Shown: piece by piece, positions 1 through 6,877 of the stretch | Layout: every line of letters starts with the position of its first letter | How positions within the stretch are numbered: position 1 is the first letter of the stretch | Assembly: GCA_035476635.1 (NCBI GenBank) | Contig: DATILI010000258.1 | Span: 1-7,900, forward strand | Length of the DNA stretch: 7,900 nucleotides | Direction: 5' to 3' | DNA from: DATILI01 sp035476635 | GTDB taxonomy: Bacteria; Pseudomonadota; Gammaproteobacteria; Burkholderiales; Burkholderiaceae_C | The notes under the pieces: model-generated | Told to the model about the DNA's origin: nothing | The model's database searches: none | The model's input: only the letters and a program-made list of their open reading frames with translations | Made by a program: the position numbers and the translations under genes

Positions 1-449
1 AGGGGCACGCCCGCGTGGTGGCCGACGACCTGCATTTTCCCAACGGCACGGTCATCACCCCCGACGGCCGAACGCTGATCGTGGGCGAGAGCTTTGGCGC
101 GCGGCTGACGGCTTTTGACGTCGCGGCCGACGGCAGCTTGAGGCGGCGCCGCACCTGGGCCCAGCTCAAGGGCGCAACGCCCGATGGCATCTGCCTCGAC
201 GCCGAAGGCGCCATGTGGGTTGCCTCGCCGATCAGCCGTGAGGTGCTGCGCGTGCATGCCGGCGGTGAAGTTACGCACCGCATTCCCACCGAAGCCCAGG
301 CCGTGGCCTGCATGCTCGGCGGTCCCAGGCGGCGCACGCTTTACGTACTGACGGGCAAGGTCATGACCACGCCCGAAGCATCGCGCAGTGCGATGTCGGG
401 GCGCATTTATACCGTTGAGGTGGAAGTACCCGGCGTGGGGCTTCCCTGA
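1..449 (+). CDS. SMP-30/gluconolactonase/LRE-family protein, C-terminal part (5' end outside window)
   Basis: The frame is open from base 3 to a TGA at 447-449, giving about 148 residues, roughly the C-terminal half of a family usually near 300 residues. The sequence has the repeating beta-propeller style of SMP-30/gluconolactonase proteins: an FPNG motif near the visible start, PDGRTLIV, then PDGICLDAEGAMWVA, followed by a blade ending in LYVLTG. In characterised members the Asn of the NG motif and the Asp of the PDG motif bind the divalent metal. Such enzymes hydrolyse sugar lactones or other lactones/esters, but the substrate here cannot be read from the sequence. No signal peptide can be judged because the start is missing. 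The GTG codons at 15 and 18 are internal, since the frame continues upstream. The gene converges on fadJ with only 7 bases between stop codons. Family confidence is high; function is open. Confidence 0.85.
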   Translation, partial: GHARVVADDLHFPNGTVITPDGRTLIVGESFGARLTAFDVAADGSLRRRRTWAQLKGATPDGICLDAEGAMWVASPISREVLRVHAGGEVTHRIPTEAQAVACMLGGPRRRTLYVLTGKVMTTPEASRSAMSGRIYTVEVEVPGVGLP

Positions 450-456
450 TCAGGTT

Positions 457-2604
457 TTAGTACTGGGGTGCATATTTGCGGATCGTGTCCTTCACCGCGC
501 CGCTCAGTGCAAAACCCGGGCCGTATTTGGCCGCCAGCACCTCGGCGCGCTGGCAGAACGCATCGATGCCGGTGCCATAGATGAACTGCATCGCGCCGCC
601 GGTCCAGGCTGGAAAGCCGATGCCGAAGATTGAGCCGATGTTGGCGTCATGCACTGTGGTGAGCACGCCTTCCTGCAGGCAGCGTGCCGTTTCCACGGCC
701 TGGCGGTAGAGCAGGCGGTCCTTGATGTCGGCGATGTCCCAGGCCAGGCCGGGCTTTTCGAACAACGTCTTGAGCTGCGGCCAGAGCGTTTTCTTCGCGC
801 CCTTTTCCGCGGGGTAGTCGTAGAAGCCACCAGCGGCGGCACGGCCGTTGCGTTTGTACTCCTTGACCATGCGCTCCACCAGCAACTCGCCGGGCGTGGC
901 GGTATGGGTCTTGCCTTCGGCGGCATAGTCGGCGCGGGTCTGCTCCAGCACGTGCACGCTGAGGGAAAGGGCGGTTTCGTCGAGCACTGCCAGCGGCCCC
1001 ACGGGCATGCCGGCCTGGATGCCGGCGTTTTCGATCACCGGTGCCGGAATGCCTTCGCCCAGCATGGCCGCGCCTTCCATCACGAAGGTGCCGAAGGTGC
1101 GGCTGGTGTAGAAGCCGCGCGCGTCGTTGACCACGATAGGGATCTTGCCGATGGATTGCACATAGTCGAAGGCGCGCGCCACGGTTTCGTCGTCAGTGGC
1201 CTTGCCGCGGATGATCTCCACCAGCTTCATCTTCTCTACCGGGCTGAAGAAGTGGATGCCGATGAACTTCTCGGGCCGGGCGCTGGCCGTGGCCAGGCCG
1301 CTGATCGGCAAGGTCGACGTGTTGCTGGCGAAGAAACCGCCGGGCGCGAGCTGCGGCTCGGCTTCCTTCGTGACCTTGGCCTTCAGCTCGCGCTGCTCGA
1401 ACACGGCCTCGATGATCAGGTCGCAGCCCGCGAGGTCGGCCGCCTGGTCGGTGGGCGTGATGCGCGCGAGCAGGGCGGCCTGGTCGTGCGGGCTCATGCG
1501 GCCTTTTTCGACGCGCGGCTGGGTGATCTTCAGGCTGTAGGCCTTGCCGGCCTCGGCCTTTTCCATGCTCACGTCCTTCAGCACCGTGGCTACGCCGCGG
1601 CTGGCCTGGGCGTAGGCAATGCCCGCGCCCATCATGCCGGCGCCCAGCAGGCCGACTCTCGTAGGCTTGTAGCGCGGAATGTCCTTGGGGCGCGACTGCC
1701 CCGACTTGATCGCGTTCATGTTGAAGAAGAACGTGTTGATCATGTTCTTCGCCACCGGGCTCACGATCAGCTTGGCGAGATAGCGGCTTTCAATGCGCAG
1801 CGCGGTATCGAAATCGACCTGCGCGCCTTCCACCATCGCGGCCAATGCCGCTTCGGGTGCGGGGTAGAGGCCACGCGACGTCTTCTTCATCATCGCCGGC
1901 GCCACGCTCAGAGCGCCGGCGATCTTCGGGTTGCTCGGCGTGCCGCCCGGGATCTTGTAGTTCTTGTCGTCCCAGGGATGGTGGGCCGTGGGATGCGCGG
2001 CGATGTAGGCGAGGGCGGATTCACGCAGCTTCGAGGCATCGGGCACGAGCTCGTGCACCAGGCCCAGCTCCAATGCTTCGGCCGGGCCGAACAGCTTGCT
2101 TTCCAGGATATAGGGCTGCGCGCCCATCAGGCCGAGCAGGCGCGTCATCTTGGTGATGCCGGAGGCGCCAGGGATCAGGCCCAGCGTGATCTCGGGCAGG
2201 CCGAACTGGATCTTCCTGTCGTCCACCGCGATGCGGTAGTGGCCGACCAGCGCAACTTCCCAGCCGCCGCCCAGGGCCGCGCCGTTCAGGCAGCTCACCA
2301 CCGGCTTGCCCAGCGTCTCCAGGGTGCGGAAGTTCTTCTTGGTCTGCTCGATCTCCTTGAACACCGTGGCGGCGTCGGACGCCTGCAACCGCATCGTGCC
2401 CTTCAGGTCGGCACCCGCGAAGAAGGTGCTCTTGGCCGAGGCCAGGATGACACCCTGGATGGCGTCCTTGTCCTTCACCACCTGGGCCGTAACCCCTGTC
2501 AAATCATGCTGCCAGTCCTGGCACATGGTGTTGACCGGCGAGCCCGGCTCGTCGAAGGTGATGGTGGCGATGCCGTTGCTGAGTTCGTAGCGGATGGTTT
2601 TCAT
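457..2604 (-). CDS. fadJ: Bifunctional enoyl-CoA hydratase / 3-hydroxyacyl-CoA dehydrogenase, FadJ type (beta-oxidation alpha subunit)
   Basis: A 715-residue cytoplasmic enzyme for steps two and three of beta-oxidation: hydration of 2-enoyl-CoA and NAD-dependent oxidation of the 3-hydroxyacyl-CoA. Residues 1 to about 190 are a crotonase domain with the oxyanion-hole stretch FFAGADLK (61-68) and both catalytic glutamates, E116 in LGGGWE and E138 in GLPE. The dehydrogenase domain begins near 316 with the Rossmann motif GAGMMG (321-326) and acidic D344. It carries SNTS (427-430), catalytic H451 in IHFFSPVEKM and E463 in LVEII. Two C-terminal dehydrogenase domains follow to about 715. Length and the HFFSPVEKM motif fit FadJ (about 714 residues in E. 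coli) better than FadB. The ATG start is preceded by AAGGA at good spacing. It lies 30 bases downstream of the thiolase stop on the same strand, so the two are almost certainly one operon. No truncation or missing catalytic residue is seen. Confidence 0.95.
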   Translation of the reverse strand: MKTIRYELSNGIATITFDEPGSPVNTMCQDWQHDLTGVTAQVVKDKDAIQGVILASAKSTFFAGADLKGTMRLQASDAATVFKEIEQTKKNFRTLETLGKPVVSCLNGAALGGGWEVALVGHYRIAVDDRKIQFGLPEITLGLIPGASGITKMTRLLGLMGAQPYILESKLFGPAEALELGLVHELVPDASKLRESALAYIAAHPTAHHPWDDKNYKIPGGTPSNPKIAGALSVAPAMMKKTSRGLYPAPEAALAAMVEGAQVDFDTALRIESRYLAKLIVSPVAKNMINTFFFNMNAIKSGQSRPKDIPRYKPTRVGLLGAGMMGAGIAYAQASRGVATVLKDVSMEKAEAGKAYSLKITQPRVEKGRMSPHDQAALLARITPTDQAADLAGCDLIIEAVFEQRELKAKVTKEAEPQLAPGGFFASNTSTLPISGLATASARPEKFIGIHFFSPVEKMKLVEIIRGKATDDETVARAFDYVQSIGKIPIVVNDARGFYTSRTFGTFVMEGAAMLGEGIPAPVIENAGIQAGMPVGPLAVLDETALSLSVHVLEQTRADYAAEGKTHTATPGELLVERMVKEYKRNGRAAAGGFYDYPAEKGAKKTLWPQLKTLFEKPGLAWDIADIKDRLLYRQAVETARCLQEGVLTTVHDANIGSIFGIGFPAWTGGAMQFIYGTGIDAFCQRAEVLAAKYGPGFALSGAVKDTIRKYAPQY

Positions 2605-2613
2605 TCTGTGTCC

Positions 2614-2638
2614 TTAATTGGGGTCAGATTCCAATTAA
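2614..2638. repeat. Perfect 8-bp inverted repeat with 9-base loop between thiolase and fadJ
   Basis: The arms TTAATTGG (2614-2621) and CCAATTAA (2631-2638) are exact reverse complements around a 9-base loop. In the minus-strand mRNA the first arm contains the thiolase stop codon (2637-2635), and the second arm runs directly into the AAGGA of the fadJ ribosome-binding site. The core GGGGTCAGATTCCAATTA resembles the short GGGGTCAGA...CCAATT palindromes I recall as dispersed intergenic repeats in proteobacteria; that likeness is from memory and only one copy is present here. It lacks a U-tract on the fadJ side, so it is not a convincing intrinsic terminator. The repeat itself is certain; its role is not. 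Confidence 0.8.
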
Positions 2639-3840
2639 ATTCGTTCGACGATGGTCGCGATGCCCATGCCACCGCCCACGCACAAGGTAGCCAGGCCATA
2701 GCGCAGCTTGCGGCGATGCAGCTCGTCGATGAGGGTGTTGAGGATCATCGCGCCGGTGGCGCCCAGCGGGTGACCCAGGGCAATTGCGCCGCCGTTGACG
2801 TTGACCTTCTCGTGCGGCACGCCCATCTCCTTCATGAATTTCATGGGCACGGCGGCGAAGGCTTCGTTGACTTCGAACAGGTCGATCTGGGCTATCGTGA
2901 GGCCGGCCTTGGCCAGCGCCTTGCGCGCGGCGGGCATCGGGCCGGTCAGCATGATGGTGGGGTCCGCGCCGCTCAAGGCTGCGGCAACGATGCGGGCGCG
3001 CGGCGTGAAGCCATGGGTCTTGCCGGCTGCCTCGGAGCCGATCAGGATGGCCGCGGCGCCGTCGACGATGCCCGAAGAGTTGCCGGCATGGTGCACGTGG
3101 TGGATGCGCTCGACCTGCGGGTAGCGCGTCAGCGCCAGCTGGTCAAAGCCCATCGCACCAAGCTGGTCGAACGCGGGCTTGAGTGCAGCCAGCCCTTGCA
3201 TCGTGGTGTGGGGTTTGATGAACTCGTCGGTGTCCAGGATGGTCTGGTCCAGGAAGTCCTTGACCGGTACCACCGAGCCCGCGAAGAAGCCGCCCTCGCG
3301 CGCCTTGGCGGCACGCTTCTGGCTTTCCATCGCAAAGGCATCAACATCGTCGCGGCTGAAGCCCTCGAGCGTGGCGATCAGGTCGGCGCCGATACCTTGT
3401 GGCACAAAGGCCGTGGCGGAATTGGTCTCGGGGTCTTGCGCCCAGGCACCCCCATCCGAGCCGATCGGCACGCGGCTCATGCTTTCCACGCCACCGGCCA
3501 CCACCAGGTCTTCCCAGCCCGAGCGCACTTTCTGTGCCGCCATGTTCACCGCTTCCAGGCCGGAGGCGCAAAAGCGGTTGAGCTGCACCCCGGAGCAGCG
3601 GAAGTCCCAGCCGGCCTTCAGCGCCGCCACCTTGGCGATCACCGAGCCCTGCTCGCCGATGGGCGAGACCACACCCATCACCACGTCGTCGACCTGGGCC
3701 GTATCCAAGTCGTTGCGCCGCTGCAGCTCGGCCAGCACGCCGGCCAGCAGATTGACCGGCTTGACCTCGTGCAGGCTGCCGTCCTTTTTTCCCTTGCCGC
3801 GCGGTGTGCGGATGGCGTCATATACATAGGCTTCGGTCAT
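2635..3840 (-). CDS. Acetyl-CoA C-acyltransferase (thiolase), FadA/FadI-like beta subunit
   Basis: A 401-residue cytoplasmic thiolase that cleaves 3-ketoacyl-CoA with CoA to acetyl-CoA and a shortened acyl-CoA, the last step of beta-oxidation. All three active-site blocks are present: nucleophilic C91 in NRFCASGLEA, H357 in GGAIALGHPLGATGA, and the second cysteine C387 in LCVGGGMG. The NEAFA motif is at 325-329. The N-terminal block YDAIRTPRGKGKKDGSLHEV is typical of family members paired with a FadB/FadJ protein. Length is normal. The ATG start has GGAG eight bases upstream. It is the first gene of the minus-strand operon and probably forms the multienzyme complex with the downstream FadJ. 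From sequence alone I cannot separate FadA, FadI and a biosynthetic acetoacetyl-CoA thiolase; the neighbour favours the degradative role. Confidence 0.94.
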   Translation of the reverse strand: MTEAYVYDAIRTPRGKGKKDGSLHEVKPVNLLAGVLAELQRRNDLDTAQVDDVVMGVVSPIGEQGSVIAKVAALKAGWDFRCSGVQLNRFCASGLEAVNMAAQKVRSGWEDLVVAGGVESMSRVPIGSDGGAWAQDPETNSATAFVPQGIGADLIATLEGFSRDDVDAFAMESQKRAAKAREGGFFAGSVVPVKDFLDQTILDTDEFIKPHTTMQGLAALKPAFDQLGAMGFDQLALTRYPQVERIHHVHHAGNSSGIVDGAAAILIGSEAAGKTHGFTPRARIVAAALSGADPTIMLTGPMPAARKALAKAGLTIAQIDLFEVNEAFAAVPMKFMKEMGVPHEKVNVNGGAIALGHPLGATGAMILNTLIDELHRRKLRYGLATLCVGGGMGIATIVERI

Positions 3841-3870
3841 GATGGAGGCTCCGATTTGAGTGCGATGTGC

Positions 3871-3876
3871 AGTATA
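3871..3876 (-). promoter_or_regulatory. Candidate -10 box (TATACT) for the thiolase-fadJ operon
   Basis: On the minus strand TATACT lies about 30 bases before the thiolase ATG, leaving room for a short leader with the GGAG ribosome-binding site. No good -35 hexamer is found at 16-18 bases, so this would need an activator or be a weak promoter. An overlapping TATATT on the plus strand (3873-3878) could serve the divergent operon but also lacks a -35. Identified by eye only. Confidence 0.35.
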
Positions 3877-3879
3877 TTC

Positions 3880-3907
3880 TTTTCACCAAGCAAACGCTCT
3901 GTAAAAA
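3880..3907. promoter_or_regulatory. Imperfect 28-bp palindrome in the divergent spacer, candidate operator
   Basis: The 28 bases are symmetric at 9 of 14 pairs: TTTT...AAAA on the outside, then AC...GT and AGC....GCT inside, following ACnnAGCnnnnGCTnnGT. It lies between the two divergent start codons, next to the candidate -10 boxes, where a repressor could control both operons. Divergent beta-oxidation operons are often controlled by TetR- or GntR-family acyl-CoA-responsive regulators, but no regulator gene for them is visible here and the motif does not match an operator I can name. Confidence 0.3.
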
Positions 3908-3936
3908 TGGCGACACCTAGAGGAGAAACAGGCCGA

Positions 3937-5028
3937 ATGACAAGCGCTTTCATCACCCGCCGGCAGCTGGGCTTTCTCGGCGCAGCCGCAGCCGCAGCCG
4001 CGGGCCTGGTCCTGCCGACGCTGGCGCAGGCGCAAGCCAAGCGGCCGTACCTGGCCGACATGCATTCGCACTACGCCATGTACGGCCAGCGGATCTTTGG
4101 CCAGGATCTTCCCAAGCACATGCGTGACACGGGCACGACGCTGCTGGCCTGGTCCATCGTCGATGACACGCGCTGGACCGGGCCGACGCGCGAGGGCCCG
4201 CGCCAGCAGCGCGTACCCACGCCGGGCGAGCTCTGGGAGTTTTTCCAGGCCCGGCTGTCCGAGTTGAACGCGCGTCTGGCGCAGTGGGGCCTGGCCAAGG
4301 CCTTGACGCCGGCCGACGTCGATGCCGCCCTGGCCGGCGAGCCCCGGGTGGTGCTGGCCGCAGAAGGGGCCAACTTCCTCGAAGGGCAGCCAGAGCGCCT
4401 GGCCGAAGTTCATGCGGCGGGCGTTCGCCATGTGCAGCTGGTGCACTTCATCCAGAGCCCCTTGGGCGACCATCAAACGGCCGAGCCCCGGCATGGCGGC
4501 TTGACGGCCGTGGGCGCCAAGGTGGTGGCCGAGTGCAAGCGGCTGGGCATGGTGGTGGACCTGGCCCATGGAACCGCGGCGATGGTCGATGGCGCGCTGG
4601 ATGCTTCGGACGCCGCGCCTGTGTGGTCGCACTCCTGGATTTCACCGCAAGGCGGCAACTGGCAGGACCAGGGCCATATCGCACGTTCGCTGTCGCCGGC
4701 CTCGGCCAAAAAGATTGCGGCGCGCGGCGGCGCCGTCGGCTTGTGGAGTGTGCGGGTGCTGGATCCCTTCTACCCACTCAAGGGCGTGGCGAGCTATGCC
4801 GATGAAGTCCTGCGCATGTGCGAGCTGATCGGCCCGGACCATGTCGCTTTCGGCACCGACATGTCGGGCGCCGGCCGCAACCCCATCCTGAGCAACTACG
4901 TCGACCTGCGCGACGTGGCCGACAACCTCGCCAAGCGTGGCTTGAGCGATACCGCACTCGACAATGTCTTTATTGGCAACTACGCCCGCATCGTCAAAGC
5001 CGCGATGAACGGCGCGCCCAGGGCCTGA
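3937..5028 (+). CDS. Tat-exported membrane-dipeptidase-like protein (peptidase family M19)
   Basis: A 363-residue protein. Residues 1 to about 34 form a twin-arginine signal: TRRQLGFLG (7-15), an Ala-rich hydrophobic core, and LAQAQA before a probable cleavage near 34, so the folded metalloprotein is probably exported to the periplasm. The mature part looks like M19 dipeptidase (human renal dipeptidase family). H43, E143, H170, H211, H232, R250 and D308 (in FGTDMSG) match in order, and mostly in spacing, the metal and substrate residues H20, E125, H152, H198, H219, R230 and D288. The usual HxD at the first site is HSH here (H43, H45). The C-terminus DNVFIGNYARIVKA is typical. The ATG at 3937 has AGGAGA ten bases upstream; an in-frame ATG at 3907 has no ribosome-binding site. 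The acyl-CoA dehydrogenase starts 26 bases after the stop, suggesting an operon. The natural substrate is unknown, and dipeptide hydrolysis is only the family default. Confidence 0.88.
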   Translation: MTSAFITRRQLGFLGAAAAAAAGLVLPTLAQAQAKRPYLADMHSHYAMYGQRIFGQDLPKHMRDTGTTLLAWSIVDDTRWTGPTREGPRQQRVPTPGELWEFFQARLSELNARLAQWGLAKALTPADVDAALAGEPRVVLAAEGANFLEGQPERLAEVHAAGVRHVQLVHFIQSPLGDHQTAEPRHGGLTAVGAKVVAECKRLGMVVDLAHGTAAMVDGALDASDAAPVWSHSWISPQGGNWQDQGHIARSLSPASAKKIAARGGAVGLWSVRVLDPFYPLKGVASYADEVLRMCELIGPDHVAFGTDMSGAGRNPILSNYVDLRDVADNLAKRGLSDTALDNVFIGNYARIVKAAMNGAPRA

Positions 5029-5054
5029 ACGGAAATCAAGAGAAAGAGACCACC

Positions 5055-6218
5055 ATGATTGAACGCAACCTTTTTACGAGTGACCACGAGGCCTTTCGCG
5101 ACAGCTTTCGCCGCTTCTGCGACAAGGAAATCGCGCCACACCATGAAGCCTGGGAAGAGCAGGGCTACGTGGCACGCGAGGTCTGGAACAAGGCCGGCGA
5201 GAACGGCTTCCTGTGCATGACCATGCCCGAGGAATACGGCGGCTCGGGGGCGGACAAGCTCTATTCGGTGGTGCAGTTCGAGGAGCTCAACGCGCGCGGA
5301 TTCACCGGCATCGGCTACAGCCTGCACAGCGAAATCGTCGCTCCTTACATCCTGCACTACGGCACCGATGAGCAGAAGCGCAACTACCTGCCCAAGCTCG
5401 CCAGCGGGGAAATGGTGGGCGCCATCGCCATGAGCGAACCCGCCGCCGGCAGCGACCTGCAAGGCATCAAGAGCACCGCCATCAAGCAGCCTGACGGCAG
5501 CTACCTGCTGAACGGCAGCAAGACCTTCATCACCAACGGCTGGCACGCGGACCTGGTGATCGTGGTGGCCAAGACCAATCCGGCCGAGGGCGCCAAGGGC
5601 ACGAGCCTGTTGCTGGTGGAGCGCGGCATGAAGGGTTTCGAGACCGGCAAGCGATTGAAGAAACTCGGCCTGAAGGCGCAGGACACCTCGGAGCTGTTCT
5701 TCGACAACGTGCGCGTGCCGGCGGACAACCTGCTGGGCGGTGCGGCGTACGAGGGCAAGGGCTTCATCTGCCTCATGGAGCAGTTGCCCTGGGAGCGCAT
5801 GCAGATCGCCATCGGCGCCGTGGCCGCGGCGCAGGCCGCCATCGACGGGACTGTCGCGTATGTAAAAGAGCGAAAGGTGTTCGGCCAAACCGTTGCCGCG
5901 TTCCAGAACACCCGCTTCACCCTGGCCGAGCTGCAGACCGAGGTGCAGATCGCGCAGGTCTTCGTCGACAAATGCACCGAGCTGGTCTGCCAGGACAAGC
6001 TGGACACCGCCACCGCCAGCATGGCCAAGTACTGGTGCTCCGACCTGCAGTGCAAGGTGATGGACGAGTGCGTGCAACTGTATGGCGGCTATGGCTACAT
6101 GTGGGAATACCCCATCACCCGCGCCTATGCCGATGCGCGCGTGCAGCGTATTTACGGCGGCACGAACGAGATCATGAAAGAGGTGATCACACGGGCGATG
6201 GGGTTGGCGGGCAAATAG
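5055..6218 (+). CDS. Acyl-CoA dehydrogenase, long-chain (LCAD) type
   Basis: A 387-residue cytoplasmic FAD enzyme for the first step of beta-oxidation, oxidising acyl-CoA to trans-2-enoyl-CoA and passing electrons to electron-transfer flavoprotein. The N-terminal helical domain covers about 1-120. The middle flavin domain holds the signature AMSEPAAGSDLQG (125-137) and FITNGWHADL. The C-terminal domain holds QLYGGYGYMWEYPITRAYAD (341-360) and YGGTNEIMKE. The position of the catalytic base in medium-chain enzymes (YEGT) is glycine here (G368). The base is instead likely E247 in LPWER, as in long-chain and isovaleryl-CoA dehydrogenases. AKYW in helix C-terminal and GGYGYMWEYPI strongly resemble mammalian LCAD. 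The start is the ATG after a purine-rich GAGAAAGAG stretch; the open frame upstream overlaps the dipeptidase gene and is not used. It completes the cycle with the divergent thiolase/fadJ genes. Chain-length preference is inferred. Confidence 0.93.
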   Translation: MIERNLFTSDHEAFRDSFRRFCDKEIAPHHEAWEEQGYVAREVWNKAGENGFLCMTMPEEYGGSGADKLYSVVQFEELNARGFTGIGYSLHSEIVAPYILHYGTDEQKRNYLPKLASGEMVGAIAMSEPAAGSDLQGIKSTAIKQPDGSYLLNGSKTFITNGWHADLVIVVAKTNPAEGAKGTSLLLVERGMKGFETGKRLKKLGLKAQDTSELFFDNVRVPADNLLGGAAYEGKGFICLMEQLPWERMQIAIGAVAAAQAAIDGTVAYVKERKVFGQTVAAFQNTRFTLAELQTEVQIAQVFVDKCTELVCQDKLDTATASMAKYWCSDLQCKVMDECVQLYGGYGYMWEYPITRAYADARVQRIYGGTNEIMKEVITRAMGLAGK

Positions 6219-6241
6219 CCGTTCCCGTTCATGCCGACCAG

Positions 6242-6586
6242 TCAGTCGTCAAGCACACTGTGCAAGCACATCAGCACCTCTTGCACCACCACATCCGGCG
6301 CGCGCTCAACCAAACTGGCTTGGCGTGAGGCCCAGTCCAGCGATTTGATCTGATGGGCGTGGACTTGCCCGTCGGTGCGCAGCCCCTGGCCCATCAGCGA
6401 CACCAGAAAGCCCGCGCTACGTGCAGCTTCGGCAGCACCGCCAGAAATGGGGCAAACCATGGCCAGCTTGAAGCGGGTGTTGAAGGCCTTGGGTGAGACG
6501 ACCAGGCAGAAGTGCTTGCCCTTCATCTCTCGCCCACTGGCCGGGTCAAAGGCCAAGTGCAGGATGTCGCCCCGGTCAGGCGTCAC
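6242..6586 (-). CDS. MazF/PemK/ChpB-family toxin (type II toxin-antitoxin, endoribonuclease fold)
   Basis: A 114-residue protein of normal length for MazF-type RNases, which arrest growth by cutting mRNA or other RNA. It aligns with E. coli MazF at a constant four-residue offset through the first half: PDRGDILHLAFDP (3-15), GREMKG (18-23), VVSPKAFN (29-36) and CPIS (45-48). Later QIKSLDW (79-85) matches QVKSIAW. E20 corresponds to MazF E24. Two catalytic positions differ: MazF R29 is H25 here, and T52 is S48. The protein may therefore use a changed active site or be weakened; a MKGKHFCLVVSP-like version may be normal for its subfamily. The start is GTG at 6586, overlapping the antitoxin stop by four bases (GTGA), so translation is coupled to the antitoxin. 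It converges on the acyl-CoA dehydrogenase with 23 bases between stops. Confidence 0.87.
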   Translation of the reverse strand: MTPDRGDILHLAFDPASGREMKGKHFCLVVSPKAFNTRFKLAMVCPISGGAAEAARSAGFLVSLMGQGLRTDGQVHAHQIKSLDWASRQASLVERAPDVVVQEVLMCLHSVLDD

Positions 6587-6825
6587 AGTTCGGCTCCGGC
6601 GGCTCCCAGTTCGTCCCAGCCCTCCGCACGTTGCAGGCCGCGGGGTGTTGCTTTCAACAGCTCGGCCAGAGTTTTTCGTTGGCGCTGGGGCCTGATCTTG
6701 AGTTCATCACCGATGATTTCGATGGCCAGGCGCGAGCCGGCATCGAGATGGTTTTGTTCCACGTAGGACAGGGGCACGGTCATGATGTAAGAACCGCCTG
6801 AGCGGCGCAGGGATGCATGCAGCAT
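6583..6825 (-). CDS. MazE/AbrB-like antitoxin of the MazF-type pair
   Basis: An 80-residue protein from the ATG at 6825. Residues 1 to about 47 (LRRSGGSYIMTVPLSYVEQNHLDAGSRLAIEI split around the GG turn) look like the swapped-hairpin SpoVT/AbrB DNA-binding domain of MazE and ChpS antitoxins. Residues about 50-80, starting KTLAELL, form the tail that in this family wraps the toxin. Antitoxin first and toxin second, with a 4-base overlap, is the standard order. Such proteins bind and repress their own promoter, alone or with toxin. An alternative TTG start at 6837 would add four residues. The ATG is preferred because it has GGA seven bases upstream and because the candidate -10 box leaves almost no leader for the TTG. 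Family members commonly begin just before the R-K/R-x-G-G-S motif, as this start does. Confidence 0.85.
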   Translation of the reverse strand: MLHASLRRSGGSYIMTVPLSYVEQNHLDAGSRLAIEIIGDELKIRPQRQRKTLAELLKATPRGLQRAEGWDELGAAGAEL

Positions 6826-6848
6826 GGCATTTTCCAAAGTTTTACCTA

Positions 6849-6877
6849 AGTATAACTATGCAGATGGAGAACACCAA
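6849..6877 (-). promoter_or_regulatory. Candidate sigma70-type promoter for the toxin-antitoxin pair
   Basis: On the minus strand TATACT (6854-6849) is a near-consensus -10 box, and TTGGTG (6877-6872) sits 17 bases upstream as a weak -35. Transcription would begin near 6842, about 17 bases before the antitoxin ATG. The -35 lies just past the end of the GNAT gene, so the pair can be expressed independently of it. Identified by eye only. Confidence 0.45.

Noticed and set aside
450..456. Seven-base gap between convergent stops, examined for a shared terminator.
   Set aside because: Too short for a hairpin, and no stem with a T-tract is visible in the adjoining coding ends.
649..3936. A continuous plus-strand open frame of over 3 kb running antisense to fadJ and thiolase and joining in frame to the dipeptidase gene.
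   Set aside because: It follows from high GC codon bias opposite two clear genes; its translation is low-complexity His/Arg/Gly/Ala-rich with no domain, and the dipeptidase has its own ATG, ribosome-binding site and Tat signal at 3937.
3907..3936. In-frame upstream ATG extending the M19 protein by ten residues.
   Set aside because: No ribosome-binding site before it, whereas the ATG at 3937 has AGGAGA and gives a standard Tat signal length.
3883..4632. A 249-codon minus-strand open frame opposite the dipeptidase gene that also covers the divergent spacer.
   Set aside because: Same GC-bias effect; no recognisable domain, and it would span the likely promoter region.
4980..6077. A 365-codon minus-strand open frame opposite the acyl-CoA dehydrogenase gene.
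   Set aside because: It is a mirror of a gene with complete family signatures; the translation is Leu/His/Gln/Ala-rich with no recognisable motif.
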